A stretch of 64,000 nucleotides of DNA, from the NCBI GenBank assembly GCA_029641185.1, contig JAPWGK010000004.1, forward strand, positions 1,674,001 to 1,738,000, in the 5' to 3' direction. The notes under the pieces were generated by a model that made no database searches, had not been told where the DNA came from, and was given only the letters and a program-made list of their open reading frames with translations. Origin of the DNA: Pseudofabraea citricarpa (taxonomy: Eukaryota; Ascomycota; Leotiomycetes; Helotiales; Dermateaceae). Below are positions 45,478-57,305 of the stretch, piece by piece (the stretch's first letter is position 1; every line of letters begins with the position of its first letter). The translations under genes were made by a program, and so were the position numbers.

Positions 45478-48203
45478 TCAGTTATCTTTCAAATGTTTCT
45501 CTGCTACTTTTGCCAACTTTGTCATAGCTATTTCCCTCCAATACCAAGTCATCGACATTGTCGCTCCAGGGCCCACAACAATACTCCCAACAGCAAGCGC
45601 TAACAGGACCAGCTTCAAATTTACTCTTGCGATGCCCATTCTATCCAAGTCCCAAACACCGACAAAACACCACATCAAACATGCTGCAAAGGTAATATAG
45701 AAATCCCAGAGAAACATATTGTGAACGCCGCGGAAGACAGAGGACGGATCAGCGTAGTTGAAGCCAAATATTTGTGACACAGAAACAGAAGAGGAGCCTG
45801 AGAAATAAGCAAAGCCAATGGTGAATATGTGACTGCTGGCACATATTATGAAAGATGCTCTGTAGACATTCTTCAGGTGTAGAACATCGTTTAAAGCTTC
45901 GAATGGAGCTTGTTTATTAGTTTGAGCTGGATTCACCGTGGATTCGACGCTGAATTTGACCAATATCTCTTGTAAGACAAAGATATAGAAAGGGAAGAAG
46001 GTCCAAATCGGTCCCATGTACTGTCTCGTGGTGCTCCCTATAAACGGCGCAAACATGAGCAGCGTAGGGAGGAGCATACCTACAAGCATAGACGGCAAGA
46101 TAGTTTTGGCATACTTAGGAAGTATTGGTCTAGCTGTAGGCCACCAATAATTATCCTTCCTGGAAAATATGAGGTCGACTAGGAAGAATATCGGCACTCC
46201 CAAGGCAATCGCAGTTATATTCGAGATGCTACCGAAGAGGAAAGCCCTATTTTCTTTTTAGTGGAAAATCATTAAATCGCCAAGAGAGACGTACCATCTG
46301 ATGGGAGACCACATATTACGAGGTCTGCATGATTCTACCGTCCAGATAGTGAAAATGGCAAATTCTGAGATAGAGAGGTAAGAGGTGAAGAGTTGAAAGG
46401 CACGATCCCAACCTTCAGTCGCTGGGAAAAACACTGCAACTCCGTATGCAAAAGTGCTGCCGAATACCTCCACGCCCTGAAAATCAATCATCGTCTGGTT
46501 ATACCCGTCGAACTTCCCATTTTTTACAATAGCTTCCAGCAATTCCAAAGTTCCTGTACAACCAGGAACTATCATGAGGGTATAAATTGCAAGGAAGATC
46601 AATAATATGTAGAAAAGCCCTACAGCCATGCCAATCTTCCCTCGAGGTCGGGGTGGGTGAAGTAATTCATCCTCAAATGGAATGAGACACGGTTCATGTG
46701 GCGTAGGTAGGGCATGGACAGAGGCTGCCCTTGAGACTGGTAGAGATATCTGGTCCACGATGAAGGATGTGAGAAGATGCGGGATAATGTAGAGATCCAA
46801 GTATTTATAAATGGGTGTTGCCCAGGTGGAAAGACGATGAACCTCATGTCCAATTTGAACGAGTTCTTCAATGCGTCCTTGACAAGAGTCCTGAACAGAT
46901 GCAAATATGGCCTTTACAGCGACGTCCGAGAGTCCAGAAGGACTTGCCTTGAGCGCCTCCACGAGATTGTTAGCAAGAACTGTGGATGTATCCATAGCTG
47001 CATTGCCGCCTTGGCCAGTGATTGGGTGAAACTAGCTCTGTTAGCTTGGAAGATTTACTAAGGATAAGAATGGCTGGAATTTAAAACATACTTTATGCGC
47101 CGCATCTCCAAGAGTCAAGGTCCTGCCAAAATACCATCTCTTGAAAACATATTCAGGTAGCGCAGTCATCGTGGCAAACTCCCGGTTTTTCCACAAATCC
47201 TTGAACTTTGCTGTCGTCGTAAGACAAGTCTCTGCCTCTTGCAGGGCTAAACTTTCTAGGTCGAGAGTTGTGAAGCGAGGGATATCAGGGTAGTGATGTT
47301 TCTTATCCAAGGTGAAAAAGAGAAACCAATACGCTTGATTCTTTGGGCCGCCAATTATTGCGAACGAAATCTTCTCTTTATGTATCACGACAACCTGACC
47401 AGCCGTGACGCCACCGGTCATGCTGGAGAGACCGAAGACACAGCCGAACTCACAAGGCATAGCTTTGTTTTTAAAATCATCATTAGAAGACTTCGGATAT
47501 ATTCTATCAGAGGATCTTGCTCACCAGTTTTCTCTGAAATGGGGATATACCCAGGCTCCAGTTCATCTGCAATCCTGCACATCTCTTTTCTGATTGTACT
47601 ATGGACACCATCTGTGCCTATGAGTATGTCGCCGTCGTATGATGAGCCATCCTGTATGTGCACCTGTACTTTGCCTGGTAGGTGATCTACCTTGAGCACC
47701 TTTTTATTGACGAGAACCTTGGACTTATCGAGATGGTTGTGCAAAACTTGTAAAACATCCTGGCGATTCAAGAACATCACATCGTAAGCATGCCTTTTGA
47801 TTTTTTGGAAAAACACATCAGCTTGTGTTACGGATCTTCTAGAAAGCCATCCAAAGTCCTCTCCGCTTTGATTCTCTCATTTTGATGTTTTGGGATCGAA
47901 TTCATACCTGCTGCGTACTAGAGATTCTGTTTTGTGGGAATATAAGACCCTCCCATCTTCACTGCTTCGTGTCTCGTGGACGTCTATAGGTCCAGCGATT
48001 GCTTTTATTTCATCGTAACATCCAATCTGGTGCATAAATCGTAAGCCGTGGGGCTGCAGTCCAATACTGGCTCCTATTTGTGGAGTGATGTCTCTGTGCG
48101 CTTCGAGAACGACATAGTCGATGCCGACTTTTTGTAAGATGTTTGCCAGAGATAATCCAGCCACCCCTCCACCCACAATGATTACTTTGAAGTTTGGAGC
48201 CAT
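45478..48203 (-). CDS. FAD monooxygenase fused to membrane domain
   Basis: Class A flavoprotein monooxygenase of the PaxM-like group with a C-terminal polytopic domain; 828 aa. Exons: 47908-48203, 47525-47838, 47092-47462, 46295-47031, 45478-46246. FAD-binding Rossmann motif VGGGVAGLSLANIL (from about residue 10), E after strand 2 (VLEAHRD), DG motif LIGTDGVHSTIR (about 170-180), and GD motif LTLGDAAHKFHPITGQGGNAA (split by an intron, about 320-340). From about residue 450 on there are seven or more hydrophobic segments (for example IGMAVGLFYILLIFLAIYTL and YIFVLQEILV). This arrangement occurs in several ascomycete proteins of unknown substrate. The monooxygenase half suggests epoxidation or hydroxylation of a lipophilic substrate at a membrane; no terpene synthase, prenyltransferase or polyketide synthase lies nearby, so it is not obviously part of a cluster. 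Confidence 0.85.
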
Positions 48204-49873
48204 TATCGAGGAAAATGATATTCAAGCAAAAAGATACTCATTGTCGGGTCTGCACGGTAGGTGGAATATATATGTTATCGATGAGCTTATGTCACGGGAC
48301 TATATAGTCTTCCACTAGGAGTAGATTAATCCCACCAGCCTTTCTCACATCATCATACCACAGCCTAGCTGCGAGCACCCCGGGATCCAAAAAACACATA
48401 CACCCGTACTCATACTGCACTATACTCTCCCCTTCTTGTTACTCGGTGGGGTTGTGGATACTACGTGGAAATGATTACCGGTAGCTACCAGCGGGTTTCA
48501 CAATATGGAAATTTTTCGCATAAAGGAGTCATTGGAGCCATCTCAGACGGTCAGACCATGGATACAAATCTAGATCCTTGATGAGTGCCAACCAAATGAT
48601 TCCCAGGGTTGTAAGACATTACAATAGACGAATCATTCTTCTCGAAACTGTTGCGAAAGAAGCATGTGGGATAATGCCAAGTGCCATACCCTTTGAATGA
48701 AAAGAAATGTCAGCTTTTTATTACGGTAAAACATATGTGATACCTATTATCCAATTATAATTTGTCTAATCACGCCATTAATCATATTATGATAACCATA
48801 TTTTATACGCATACGAAGGCGATTTTTCAACTAGATACATATATTCACATGACAAGTTATCTGCATATATGTTATGCCAAACAATTTGTTTGATAACTCA
48901 GTAAAACCTTCGTATAATTTAGAGAGAGAAAATCTTGTTAGAGGTATCAAGTAGCTTAGGTTGTAAATCTTAGAATCAGTTATAACTTCACCTTTGGAAG
49001 AGGTAACTCCCGAGTTATCCCAATTCTTTCCAAAGGGCAAGATCTCCATAATTGGTAACGGGAACCTCAAAAGGGAACCTAGAAACCTTAAAGGCGAGAA
49101 TCATCAAAGCGTAAACTATAAAACCGAAAACAATGGGGATGGAGATAATGCAGGCGGAGAGAATACAGGCGGAGATAACGAAGTCGGAAATAGCGAAGAG
49201 TAGAAATGATCACAATAGATACAATCAGTGAAAAGTTGCTTACATAGCTGGAGGATTTTGTGGTTCTTGGTGAAATCCCACCGTGCCATTAGATCAATTA
49301 ATAATGATTGGTCGTGGCTGCCCATTAAATCTCTCACCAACATATTCTCCTACTCTGTCGACCCGGCAATTCAAGCTTGGGTTGCCTGCAATAGCTGTGC
49401 CAACCTCGATCAGGGTCCCATCGTATCGAAATCTAAGATAATAAATATGCCACAGGCTTCGACTAAGGGCAAGAAAAAGCAATTGGAGTACCAGGAGACA
49501 AAACGAGGTAAGGATCGAGGGATGTCACAAAAGTGACACTTCTCTAAATGCTCCTTTATTCATAATTATCCTCCCAGGCTGACCTGTCTCCGAGAATTTC
49601 GGCAATATAGAGGAGCTAGTTGATGTCATTTTCGCTGACTCGAATGCTCTAGAAGAGCACCGGATGTTGACTGAGATAAGAGTGTCGAAGCCGAGTGAGT
49701 GCTACATAATCTCATGTCTCATCATTCATTACTATAATGTTTTACTCTAGTAAACAGAGAAATTTTTGCTTTGCAATTTCAAGACACAGACCACGCAACC
49801 AACACAACGAGATAATACTTGCGCTCAACGACTTGGAACATATCCTTTCTTTGTCGATATTATAGACTATATG
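48204..49873. other. Intergenic, 1.7 kb, possible small exons
   Basis: No gene is called. A frame around 49590-49690 reads ELVDVIFADSNALEEHRMLT and ends near a possible donor, and another at 49450-49510 reads MPQASTKGKKKQLEYQ before a good donor. They could be exons of a small or decayed gene, but I could not join them in one frame. Confidence 0.35.
48298..48309. promoter_or_regulatory. Palindrome with TATA core upstream of FMO gene
   Basis: Perfect 12-bp palindrome gactatatagtc, about 95 bp upstream of the minus-strand ATG at 48203. Its centre TATATA could be the TATA box; the symmetry could also be chance. Confidence 0.4.
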
Positions 49874-50969
49874 TTATTGACGTGCAGCAACTGTAAGACC
49901 ATACCCAATACTAAAAAACAGCTTCGTTATATATTTCTGCCGATTGGACAGTTTTGCAAGCACCTTTTCTGCAAATTCACTATATCGTCCCGAGTCTACT
50001 TGGAGGACGGCCTGCTCAAATCCAGGAGGATACGCTCCTGCCAAGCCCCAATCAATCATCCATACCTTCCCTTGAGCGTCGAGAATTAGATTTCGTGGAG
50101 CAATATCTTGATGTGTGAGCACCAACTTCCGGAATTTAAACCTCGGCGTACTCCGCGGTAGTTGTTTATATCGTATGCAGACGTCGATCTTATGATTGCA
50201 CCAGTCTTGCAAGTCCTTCACTGTCGCAAAGGGGCCGGCGCCGTAATCTGTAAACCAAGGGCCTTCAAATTTCTCACCTCCCGTCCCTCCCATTGGTCCT
50301 GGGGGTAGCTTGAGGCTGGTCGACTGCATCGTCTCAATCATGATTGCAACTTGACTAGCCACCGACTCCTGCTGGCTCAAATCCAGAGATTCCCAACATT
50401 CGTCAACCGTCGGTCCTGGTACATAGTCCATGACAATAAAGTGACCCTTCACGAGCCCCTCGTCATCAATATCAGGGATATCTGCTGTGAAGGTGCGGTG
50501 GACTCTGGGGACTGGTAGATGTAGCGACTCAGCAGCGAAGATCATGTTCTGCGACTCTGCTAGAGAAACCCCTCGTCCACCCTTAACGACAATGGATTTA
50601 GAGAGCCGTACAACCTCCACGGCGCCAAATTGGTGAAGTTTTGGTGCCGTGGTGAATAAACGTGCAAGCTCTTGATCAGATATCGAGGAGAGGTCTAATC
50701 TATCTAGCGGAAACGAGACATGATCATCTCCTGCATTAGGCTACGCACAATCCGTTAGCATGTCAAAATCCAAGGTAATATACAATTCTACCTACATCTC
50801 TACGAGGCTGTCCAAACACATGCTGAATGATTGGTCCGTTATCTGTGGAATCTGTATTGGGCTGTCCAACTTTATTCTGAACGGTTTCTTTGTCGTAGGT
50901 GGGGGTTTCTTGCGGTCCAGATTTTTTAATACCCTGAGTTTCCGAATATTTAGAGAGCAGCGATCCCAT
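49874..50969 (-). CDS. APH-family phosphotransferase
   Basis: Kinase-like fold of the aminoglycoside-phosphotransferase/choline-kinase family; 344 aa. Exons 50792-50969 and 49874-50730. The N-terminal exon (MGSLLSKYSETQG) is poorly conserved and begins MG, a possible myristoylation context. The nucleotide-binding lobe includes SKSIVVKGGRGV (ATP-binding Lys) and a Glu in the following helix; the hinge reads HFIVMDYVPGPTV. The catalytic loop LVLTHQDIAPRNLIL supplies the HxDxxxxN motif and MIDWGLAG is the DFG-equivalent. Many fungi carry dozens of such genes; substrates are mostly unknown, so no drug-resistance role is implied. The intron donor (GTAGAA) is weak; shifting it to GTAGGT four bases earlier would break the frame. 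Confidence 0.85.
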
Positions 50970-51206
50970 ATCAGAGTGTAAATAACAAATGGCGACGATG
51001 CGGAGTGTGTTTGCCAGGCGATAAAGTGGTAGTTGGGCTAACGTCTTTCGGTAAGGTTAATTTCTAATAGTTCGGCCTTGCAGCATTTCTCGAGGCACGT
51101 GATGAGTGCCAGGTTGATACAAGCTGTCTTATTGGATATAAATAAAATAACCAAGTAAAAGAGTAGTTACAATAAGACACAATGAAAACTTGAACTGGAG
51201 GCAAGG

Positions 51207-51854
51207 TTATTGCTGATGGCTCGTGCTCCTACCCCAACCTCCACCCCTCGTCTCCCTCATATAAAAGCCACGAGTGGATGGCCGCTCGCTTCTTGGTCTC
51301 CCACTGGCCCATTCCTGGTTTATCGCGGTTTCTAGAATATCAAAACCAGGCGGAATGAGACCAAGCTGGAGAAACAGGTGGAACTGATCGAGAATCCACC
51401 CAGTGCAGCCCCTACCTTCCGTGGTAAAATCGAATTCATGGTTGCCGGCGTCAATGATGGCATCGATAAAAGTAGCGACCGAATTTCCCTTGGTGGCAGG
51501 TATAGTCACAGAACACTCTTGGTTGTAGGTTGTCCCGTGATTCCGGTGAAAGATGGCCATTTCTCCCCGGTAGCCGTGCCCGGGTACTTGCGCTCCAAGC
51601 AAGGCGCTAGGCTCCATGTTAATTCGAACAGATTTTTCAGGGGCAGTCTGGAGATATATGACCCAGTGGTTTCCACCGTTCTCAAGGAGTTTATAAGCGA
51701 TGAAGTGAACACGATTAACCATTCGGTTGGGATTTCGAATTGCCTCTGGGTCAGATTGATAAAAAACGGGTTCGTAAGTCTGTAATTCGTGGGAATTGCT
51801 CTCGCGAGCCTTCTTGCCTCCTCGCTCGGCTGGGCCACTGAAGCAGTTTCCCAT
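51207..51854 (-). CDS. Lipidated DUF7770-like protein
   Basis: Single exon, 215 aa. The ATG at 51854 is chosen because the longer frame to 51917 starts with TTG and because it gives MGNCFSG, a strong N-myristoylation signal (Gly2) with a palmitoylatable Cys4, as in small membrane-tethered signalling proteins. The body resembles the fungal DUF7770 family: NRVHFIAYKLLENGGNHWVI, SVRINMEPS, then a Gly-rich GYRGEM segment, an FIDAIIDAG helix and GRGCTGWILDQF with an invariant Gly-Cys-x-Trp. The C-terminus is Arg/Gly-rich. Function unknown; membrane anchoring is inferred from the N-terminus only. The next gene upstream in the window is unrelated, and the phosphotransferase to its left is transcribed the same way. 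Confidence 0.75.
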   Translation of the reverse strand: MGNCFSGPAERGGKKARESNSHELQTYEPVFYQSDPEAIRNPNRMVNRVHFIAYKLLENGGNHWVIYLQTAPEKSVRINMEPSALLGAQVPGHGYRGEMAIFHRNHGTTYNQECSVTIPATKGNSVATFIDAIIDAGNHEFDFTTEGRGCTGWILDQFHLFLQLGLIPPGFDILETAINQEWASGRPRSERPSTRGFYMRETRGGGWGRSTSHQQ

Positions 51855-52963
51855 TATGCAAAGTGTTCCTCGGTAAGTAGGAGATAATTGAATGCTAACA
51901 AAGAGATCGATTCGCAATTGTAAGAATCAGTATTATTCGATCGACGCCTGGAACTGAATGATTTTGATAGAGAGTAATTGCCGCCGTCTGGATAACCGCC
52001 CAGGTGAAGCATCCAAGACGAGCGGAACGCGACCAGCGAAATCCAACACAGTTAAGCGAAGCGAACAAGTCGCAACCAACACCAACATCAAGTTCTAAAT
52101 ATAGTTAGATCACCTCCCAGTAATTCGCCATCAATGGCCATCTCCTTTAGGTCAGCAAGCGACTATAATCTGATTATTATTCGGCGTTAACCGTCTCAGG
52201 GGGTGACATTGGGATTAGGGCCCCTTCGGTTCGCATTTAACCCCACCACTTTTTCTTTCAAGCGTTTGGTTGCACATGAGAGTCCTATTCTCCGCAATAT
52301 CACAGAGTTGGGTTTCTTTTCTGAATATCCCGGAGTTCTTGGCGCATGATCCGCGATTCTGTAGATTTCTTTAAGGCTGTATTAGTCACATGCATAGCCA
52401 TGACGCTGTCTTACCAACATCAGGTCAGCATCTCATCTCGTGGCATGACTGAACGGTTTATAATTTGGCCATATGTTGGAGGTTCTTCGCCAAGATTAGA
52501 AATTAAAGAGCTGAAACATTTTATTCCTTTCCTGCTATAAGATGTCAGCTATCGAGAAGTTAAGGCCATGTAGATTGATGCTGGATACTTACCTACCTAT
52601 ATAACGAGGTTGAAGATAAAATCAAGACATACGAGCATTTGAATATTTACTCATTGTTACAGGTATCAAGTAGATCATCATTTTCTGAACACGATTATGA
52701 AACAGTATTTATGCTATGTCACCAAACCTTCTCTTCTAAACTTCCAGTTGCCGACAAGTGAAAACATTCCTAATCTGTATATGCCATGGCAAAATTTGTC
52801 TGTGTAATAACTCTGTACGTCGGATGAACCTTCCCACAGAAATAAAATAAAATGAATCCATCTTCCCTTCACAATTGTCTCACTCCCTCTCCATCCGCTC
52901 TCATTCGTATTCCACCTAGAAACCTTATTCTACTCCAATACCAGCCAAATCTGACATCAGCAC
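51855..52963. other. Intergenic, 1.1 kb
   Basis: Upstream region of the DUF7770-like gene and 3' flank of the secreted-protein gene. No coding frame or repeat stands out. Confidence 0.45.
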
Positions 52964-53473
52964 CTAGCACCCCGAGACGCAAGTGCATCTGATATCATAC
53001 TCCTTCTTATAAGAAGGACTAGCCAGCCAAATAGCCTGGTTGACACACCCTGGAATAGTTGCAATACTCCAAGTGTTGAAGCTCCAGTGAACACGGGTAT
53101 CATGAGGATTCTCACGAACTGCGTCACAACCCCAACCATTGACTGACGATGATCCTCCACATTGGCCTCGAATGTTGTCAAGGAGACCAGTACCACAGCC
53201 GCTGCGGGACCTGTTGAAATATTAGTATCTAAGGTATATAGAGAGAATAAGGAAGACGTACGTCTCGTCATTGTTACCCCAGCCAGCCATGCCAATTGTG
53301 AATTGCGGAATACGGCCGGGACTCATGACATATGTGCAGTAGGTGTTTGCAATGCGCTTCTCCAAGACACTTTCTGTGCCATTAACGACTTCGACTTCAA
53401 GGGGTGCTGAAGCTGGTGCAGCGAGGACAAGGCCCAAAAATGGGAGTGCAAGGAGGATAGATGAGAATTGCAT
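52964..53473 (-). CDS. Secreted 8-Cys protein with Kex2 site
   Basis: Small secreted protein of 152 aa, exons 53262-53473 and 52964-53210 across a 51-nt intron (GTACGT donor, CAACAG acceptor). A signal peptide (MQFSSILLALPFLGLVLA) is followed by a 20-residue acidic pro-segment ending in LEKR (residues 37-40), a Kex2 cleavage site, so the mature chain should start IANTYC. It holds eight cysteines (TYCTY, SGCG, GQCG, WGCD, PGCV, RCTCVSGC), and Cys is the last residue, suggesting four disulfides. Trp-rich segments (VHWSFNTWSI, QAIWL) suggest a compact beta fold. No known domain recognised. Size, pro-peptide and Cys content fit a candidate effector or antimicrobial-type protein; this is inference. 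TATATAAA on the minus strand at about 53584-53591, ~110 bp upstream. Confidence 0.83.
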
Positions 53474-55060
53474 TTTGAGATTGGCTGTTGGGTTCTTGAG
53501 GTGTGGTTGTCTGAAGTGAAGATGAGAGGATGAGAGGATGGTTGAGAGTGGTGAAGGAGGAAAAAGAATTGAACAAACAGCTCTTTATATACACATCAGT
53601 TAATAACATCTTGGAGAAAAAACCGTCGTTGAGCCTCTTGGCGATGAGGCACCATGTGGACTCTCAGAGAACCAAGACATGCCAACCTGCCCTTTGAAGC
53701 TTTCGGAAGCATGGTTCCATTAAAAAATATACAAATTGATGCGATGGTCGGTAGCAATGCCTCTCGTATAGGCGGCGCAGAAGCAAGACAGTAAGCAAAG
53801 AGCCGGAAGGACTCCACTCGAAAAGGCACAGTTTCTTCAAGAGGCACAGCAACTTCTTCAGCCTAAAAAGAGTGGGTCCGAACTCAAAGGATTTCTTCGC
53901 TTAGCTCGCGTAACGTGGAAGCTATCAAAATAATATCTATTGCTTGCCGTTTGCACCATGATTTGCTTTGGTATAGAAGCTGAGAAACAAATCAATGCAG
54001 AAATAGCTGTAAATAGTTTTTATTTCGGATTAAAAAAAGGAGCGAAAGAAATAAAATCTCCCTGAGGAATCCTTCTCCTCGCTTACGCCGAGTAAAAAGT
54101 GTTGAAACAGGAACAAATTAATTGTATTTTGTGGGTTACTTGTTGGACTACTTACAGTTTGAGTAATATTAGTTTCGAAGGGCTCACAATTTATATATAA
54201 ATTTAAATTTAAATGATTTGGTATTAATGAGGTATAGGTCACGAGTTTTTCATTTTCTCCTACGATACTAATAATATTTGAGAGTGAGTCAACCGAAGAG
54301 TCCAGAAGACAATTAAGTAATATGTATGAAAACTACTTTCTATGAAATCAGGGCAAGAAGAGAAGTAAAACAGAGAGACAGTGCTGTGGAAAGAGGTGTT
54401 ACACTGATCCAAATGATTTTAACCAGGGATAAGAACATACCGACTTTCTCAACTAAGTGCTAAGTTGAGAGTATTCTACAATAGAAAAGATTAACGATGG
54501 CTGTGCCACATTACCTAAAAAGTTCGGCTGACAGAAGATCATCAGAAGGCTTTGAATTTGCCAAGAAGCTTAGCATAGTCTTGGTGTATTCTTGGCTTTT
54601 TCTTGGACCCGGGCTTAGCCTCTTTTTTTCGGCCCCCTCTCTAAAATGGGGACCAGGTCGCCAGTTGTCAAAATAACGGTCACCAGCTCGCTGGCGATCT
54701 CTGGAAGAAAGTTGGGTACTGTGGAGCAGATGAACAACCGCATGTATTTTGATGGTTTATGGCCTTAGGCGTAAACATTTTTGAGGTCTTCTAGGCGCCC
54801 AACTTTCCCCTCACTCAAAATCCAAACTTTTTAGCAGCTACAGAATAACTTCGATGCTAATCTCAATGGCAGTTTCTTTCTATGTAATTAGTTTACATGT
54901 ATTTCCTTACAATCCTTGAGCTCAAAAAGAAAGAGAGAAGAAAGAAAAAAAACCCATTCCCCGCATCCTCGTCAACCCCTCGTCTGCCCGAAGAAAACCT
55001 AACCGAAAACTGAAAAGTACTCATCTTTCATAACATAATCTTCAACAAATACACAAAAGT
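53474..55060. other. Intergenic, 1.6 kb
   Basis: Holds the secreted-protein promoter (TATA at about 53584-53591). A minus-strand open frame at 53596-53847 has no motif and no good context and is not called. AT-rich stretches occur at 53990-54230. The last ~150 bp are a purine-rich then C-rich leader of the gene at 55061. Confidence 0.45.
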
Positions 55061-55625
55061 ATGGCCACTCGCACAATATTCCTTGCGATTTCGCGCCAAA
55101 GTCCAAGACAGCGTGCACATTTTGCCGTCTTTGTTCCATCCGAACTTGATTCCGGGAAGGGAACTCTAATCCACGTAGTTGGCGCACCGATGGCAGGTTA
55201 CATGCTTGAATTCAAACACAACTACCATCCAGAGAGTGAAGAACCGCCTCGTACGATGGTAGCTATTGGGGAAGTGCATGCCGACAATATTGCGGGTACG
55301 GATGATACGGTGGAGAGCATTGACTCCATTCCGAAGAATAGCGTGGAGAAGGTCGCAACCCAGCTTCCTCCACCTCGGATCAGCCAGAACTTCATGCAGC
55401 CTGTCAATGATGTGAGTCTATACAGATCTACCTGTGATGTTCCTCTCTAGTAATAAGCTTAACGTAAATCAGACTACAAATAGAAGATGTCAAGAATGGA
55501 CTATAGACTACATCCGCCGTCTTGCCGACCTGGGCTATATCCGGCCAGATGCCATTCAAATTGTGCAATCTCAGCGTGACCCACCAAGCCATGGCATTGG
55601 CTTACGAGCTATAGCTCAAGGTTAA
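55061..55625 (+). CDS. Small conserved fungal protein
   Basis: 167 aa, exons 55061-55411 and 55473-55625. The N-terminal half (MATRTIFLAISRQSPRQRAHFAVFVPS) with IHVVGAPMAGYMLEFKHNY forms a compact domain seen in many ascomycete single-domain proteins, where a His-Phe-Ala-x-Phe-Val-Pro motif is followed by a Gly-rich loop. The C-terminal helix CQEWTIDYIRRLADLGYI follows the splice junction. No signal peptide or membrane segment. I know of no assigned function; the N-terminal motif pattern is vaguely reminiscent of small papain-like (NlpC/DUF-type) folds, but a catalytic Cys is not evident. The gene is intact. Confidence 0.75.
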
Positions 55626-57305
55626 CAAGGTCAAGCAGCTGAGGGGGCGTGTATAGCAAGATGCAACTCGAGAACTAACTTATAAATAGGCATTGGCGCT
55701 ACGTACAGAAAGTGAAATGATGATGCACAGATCTAAAGATGCATGCAAGATGATCTCATATTACCTTTCTCGTTCAAACATGTGTCTTGGGTCAAATGCC
55801 ACAGTGGTTATCGAACTATATAATCTACCTAATATGTCTTTTAACGACTTTTCACTGTACACAACATGCAACCCTGGCTATCATTAAATTGACAAGACGA
55901 GGTGTTTTCCTAACTTTATGTAACTACATTTTCTAATGTAGAATACATCAACTGGCGACAGATGGGAACGAATTCTAGGCTTCCAGACTTCTAACCTTCC
56001 ATTGGAAAAGGTTCGGACCATATTATCTCTACCTAATGCCACCACACCTGTAACACGAGGTTCAAACGTCACAATAAGGTTGATGTCACGTGTACGCTAG
56101 ACAGCATAGGTATATGGCTCTTGCTTGCTACAGAGCATCCGAATATCATTATTATCCTCAGTCATGCCACAGTTGAGATGTTCAAACATAACAGGAAGGG
56201 GGTTTTGTACCGTTGCTTAAACTTTAAACCCCCGCTAGAGCTAGTGAACACTAGAAAAGAGTTAATTTCTTACTTGTTATATAAAATTCTGAAGTGTTTT
56301 CCGAATGACAGAAAATTATAAACAGATGTTAAGTTTAACGCTCGGCTTCGAATATATATGTGTTTGGAAGACTAATAACTTGCAGATTTAAGAAAATTGG
56401 TTGCGGAGCTCTGAAAGTTGCTCAACATTATTGGTTTCATATAGGTACTTTGCATAAATGGTGAGTTCGATGCCAATGAGCGTTGGGGTCACAAAGTAGC
56501 CATGAGGCTTTCATATGAAAATGGCTAAGTATATAGAGAAGGAGACAGATAACTTAGGAAGCTCTTATTTGTCAGGGAAGAACGCTGTAGCTATAACTTG
56601 TATTTAGCAACCCTGCCTAACACTCTGGCATATCTTCGAGCAGCTGAATTCGAATACGAGCAGAGCAGCCGTGCAAATATACAAACACATGTGATATAGC
56701 GGAAGCCAGTGAAGCGAATTCTTTTAGTATTGATTAAAGGGGCAGTCTTTTCACAAACAATAAAATAAAGAGCCAGCCTTGCTACTTGTTCGTTCGTCAA
56801 ATACTTGTTGAACACACTCATCCATTGTTTTCCCTTCGTAACTGACCCTGGCCTAGAAACCACTAAACTTAACGCCCCTCACATTTCAGATAAATATAGT
56901 CAGCTCCACCACACGCCCAACCTAATAGTTCACATCACGCACTGTACTTTCGTTTCTGGCCATGCAAACCGTGGATTAGTTCTAGGAGATCCGACGCGGA
57001 GTGAGTATTATAAAGCCGTAAAAGATAGTATGCTAGGGAAGAAGATGACGCGAAATGGTTATATAAATAGAGGAGACAGGAAGGGGAAAAGGACGTAAAA
57101 AAGCTAGTGAAAAAGTATTTTCATTCACTTAGTATACAAGTATCGTCACAAATATACAGGAAATAGTATTGTCAAAATGTGATAATGTAGTGGTATTTTT
57201 ATTACCTCGCTAAAGATTCATCTTAAGATGACTCGCTTTTTCATTATTCCTCATACATTACAATATCATATAAAAGCGCTCAATTAAACATCTCAAAAAG
57301 CAGAT
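55626..57305. other. Intergenic, 1.7 kb
   Basis: Mostly unremarkable sequence with many stops in all frames. The last ~150 bp are the 3' flank of the nucleoside transporter. No tRNA or repeat found. Confidence 0.45.

Noticed and set aside
45478..51854. Secondary-metabolite cluster (monooxygenase, phosphotransferase, DUF7770)
   Set aside because: No backbone synthase, prenyltransferase, P450 or dedicated transporter is present; the genes share orientation only.
53596..53847. 83-codon minus-strand frame
   Set aside because: No motif, no splice partner, and it lies across the promoter of the secreted-protein gene.
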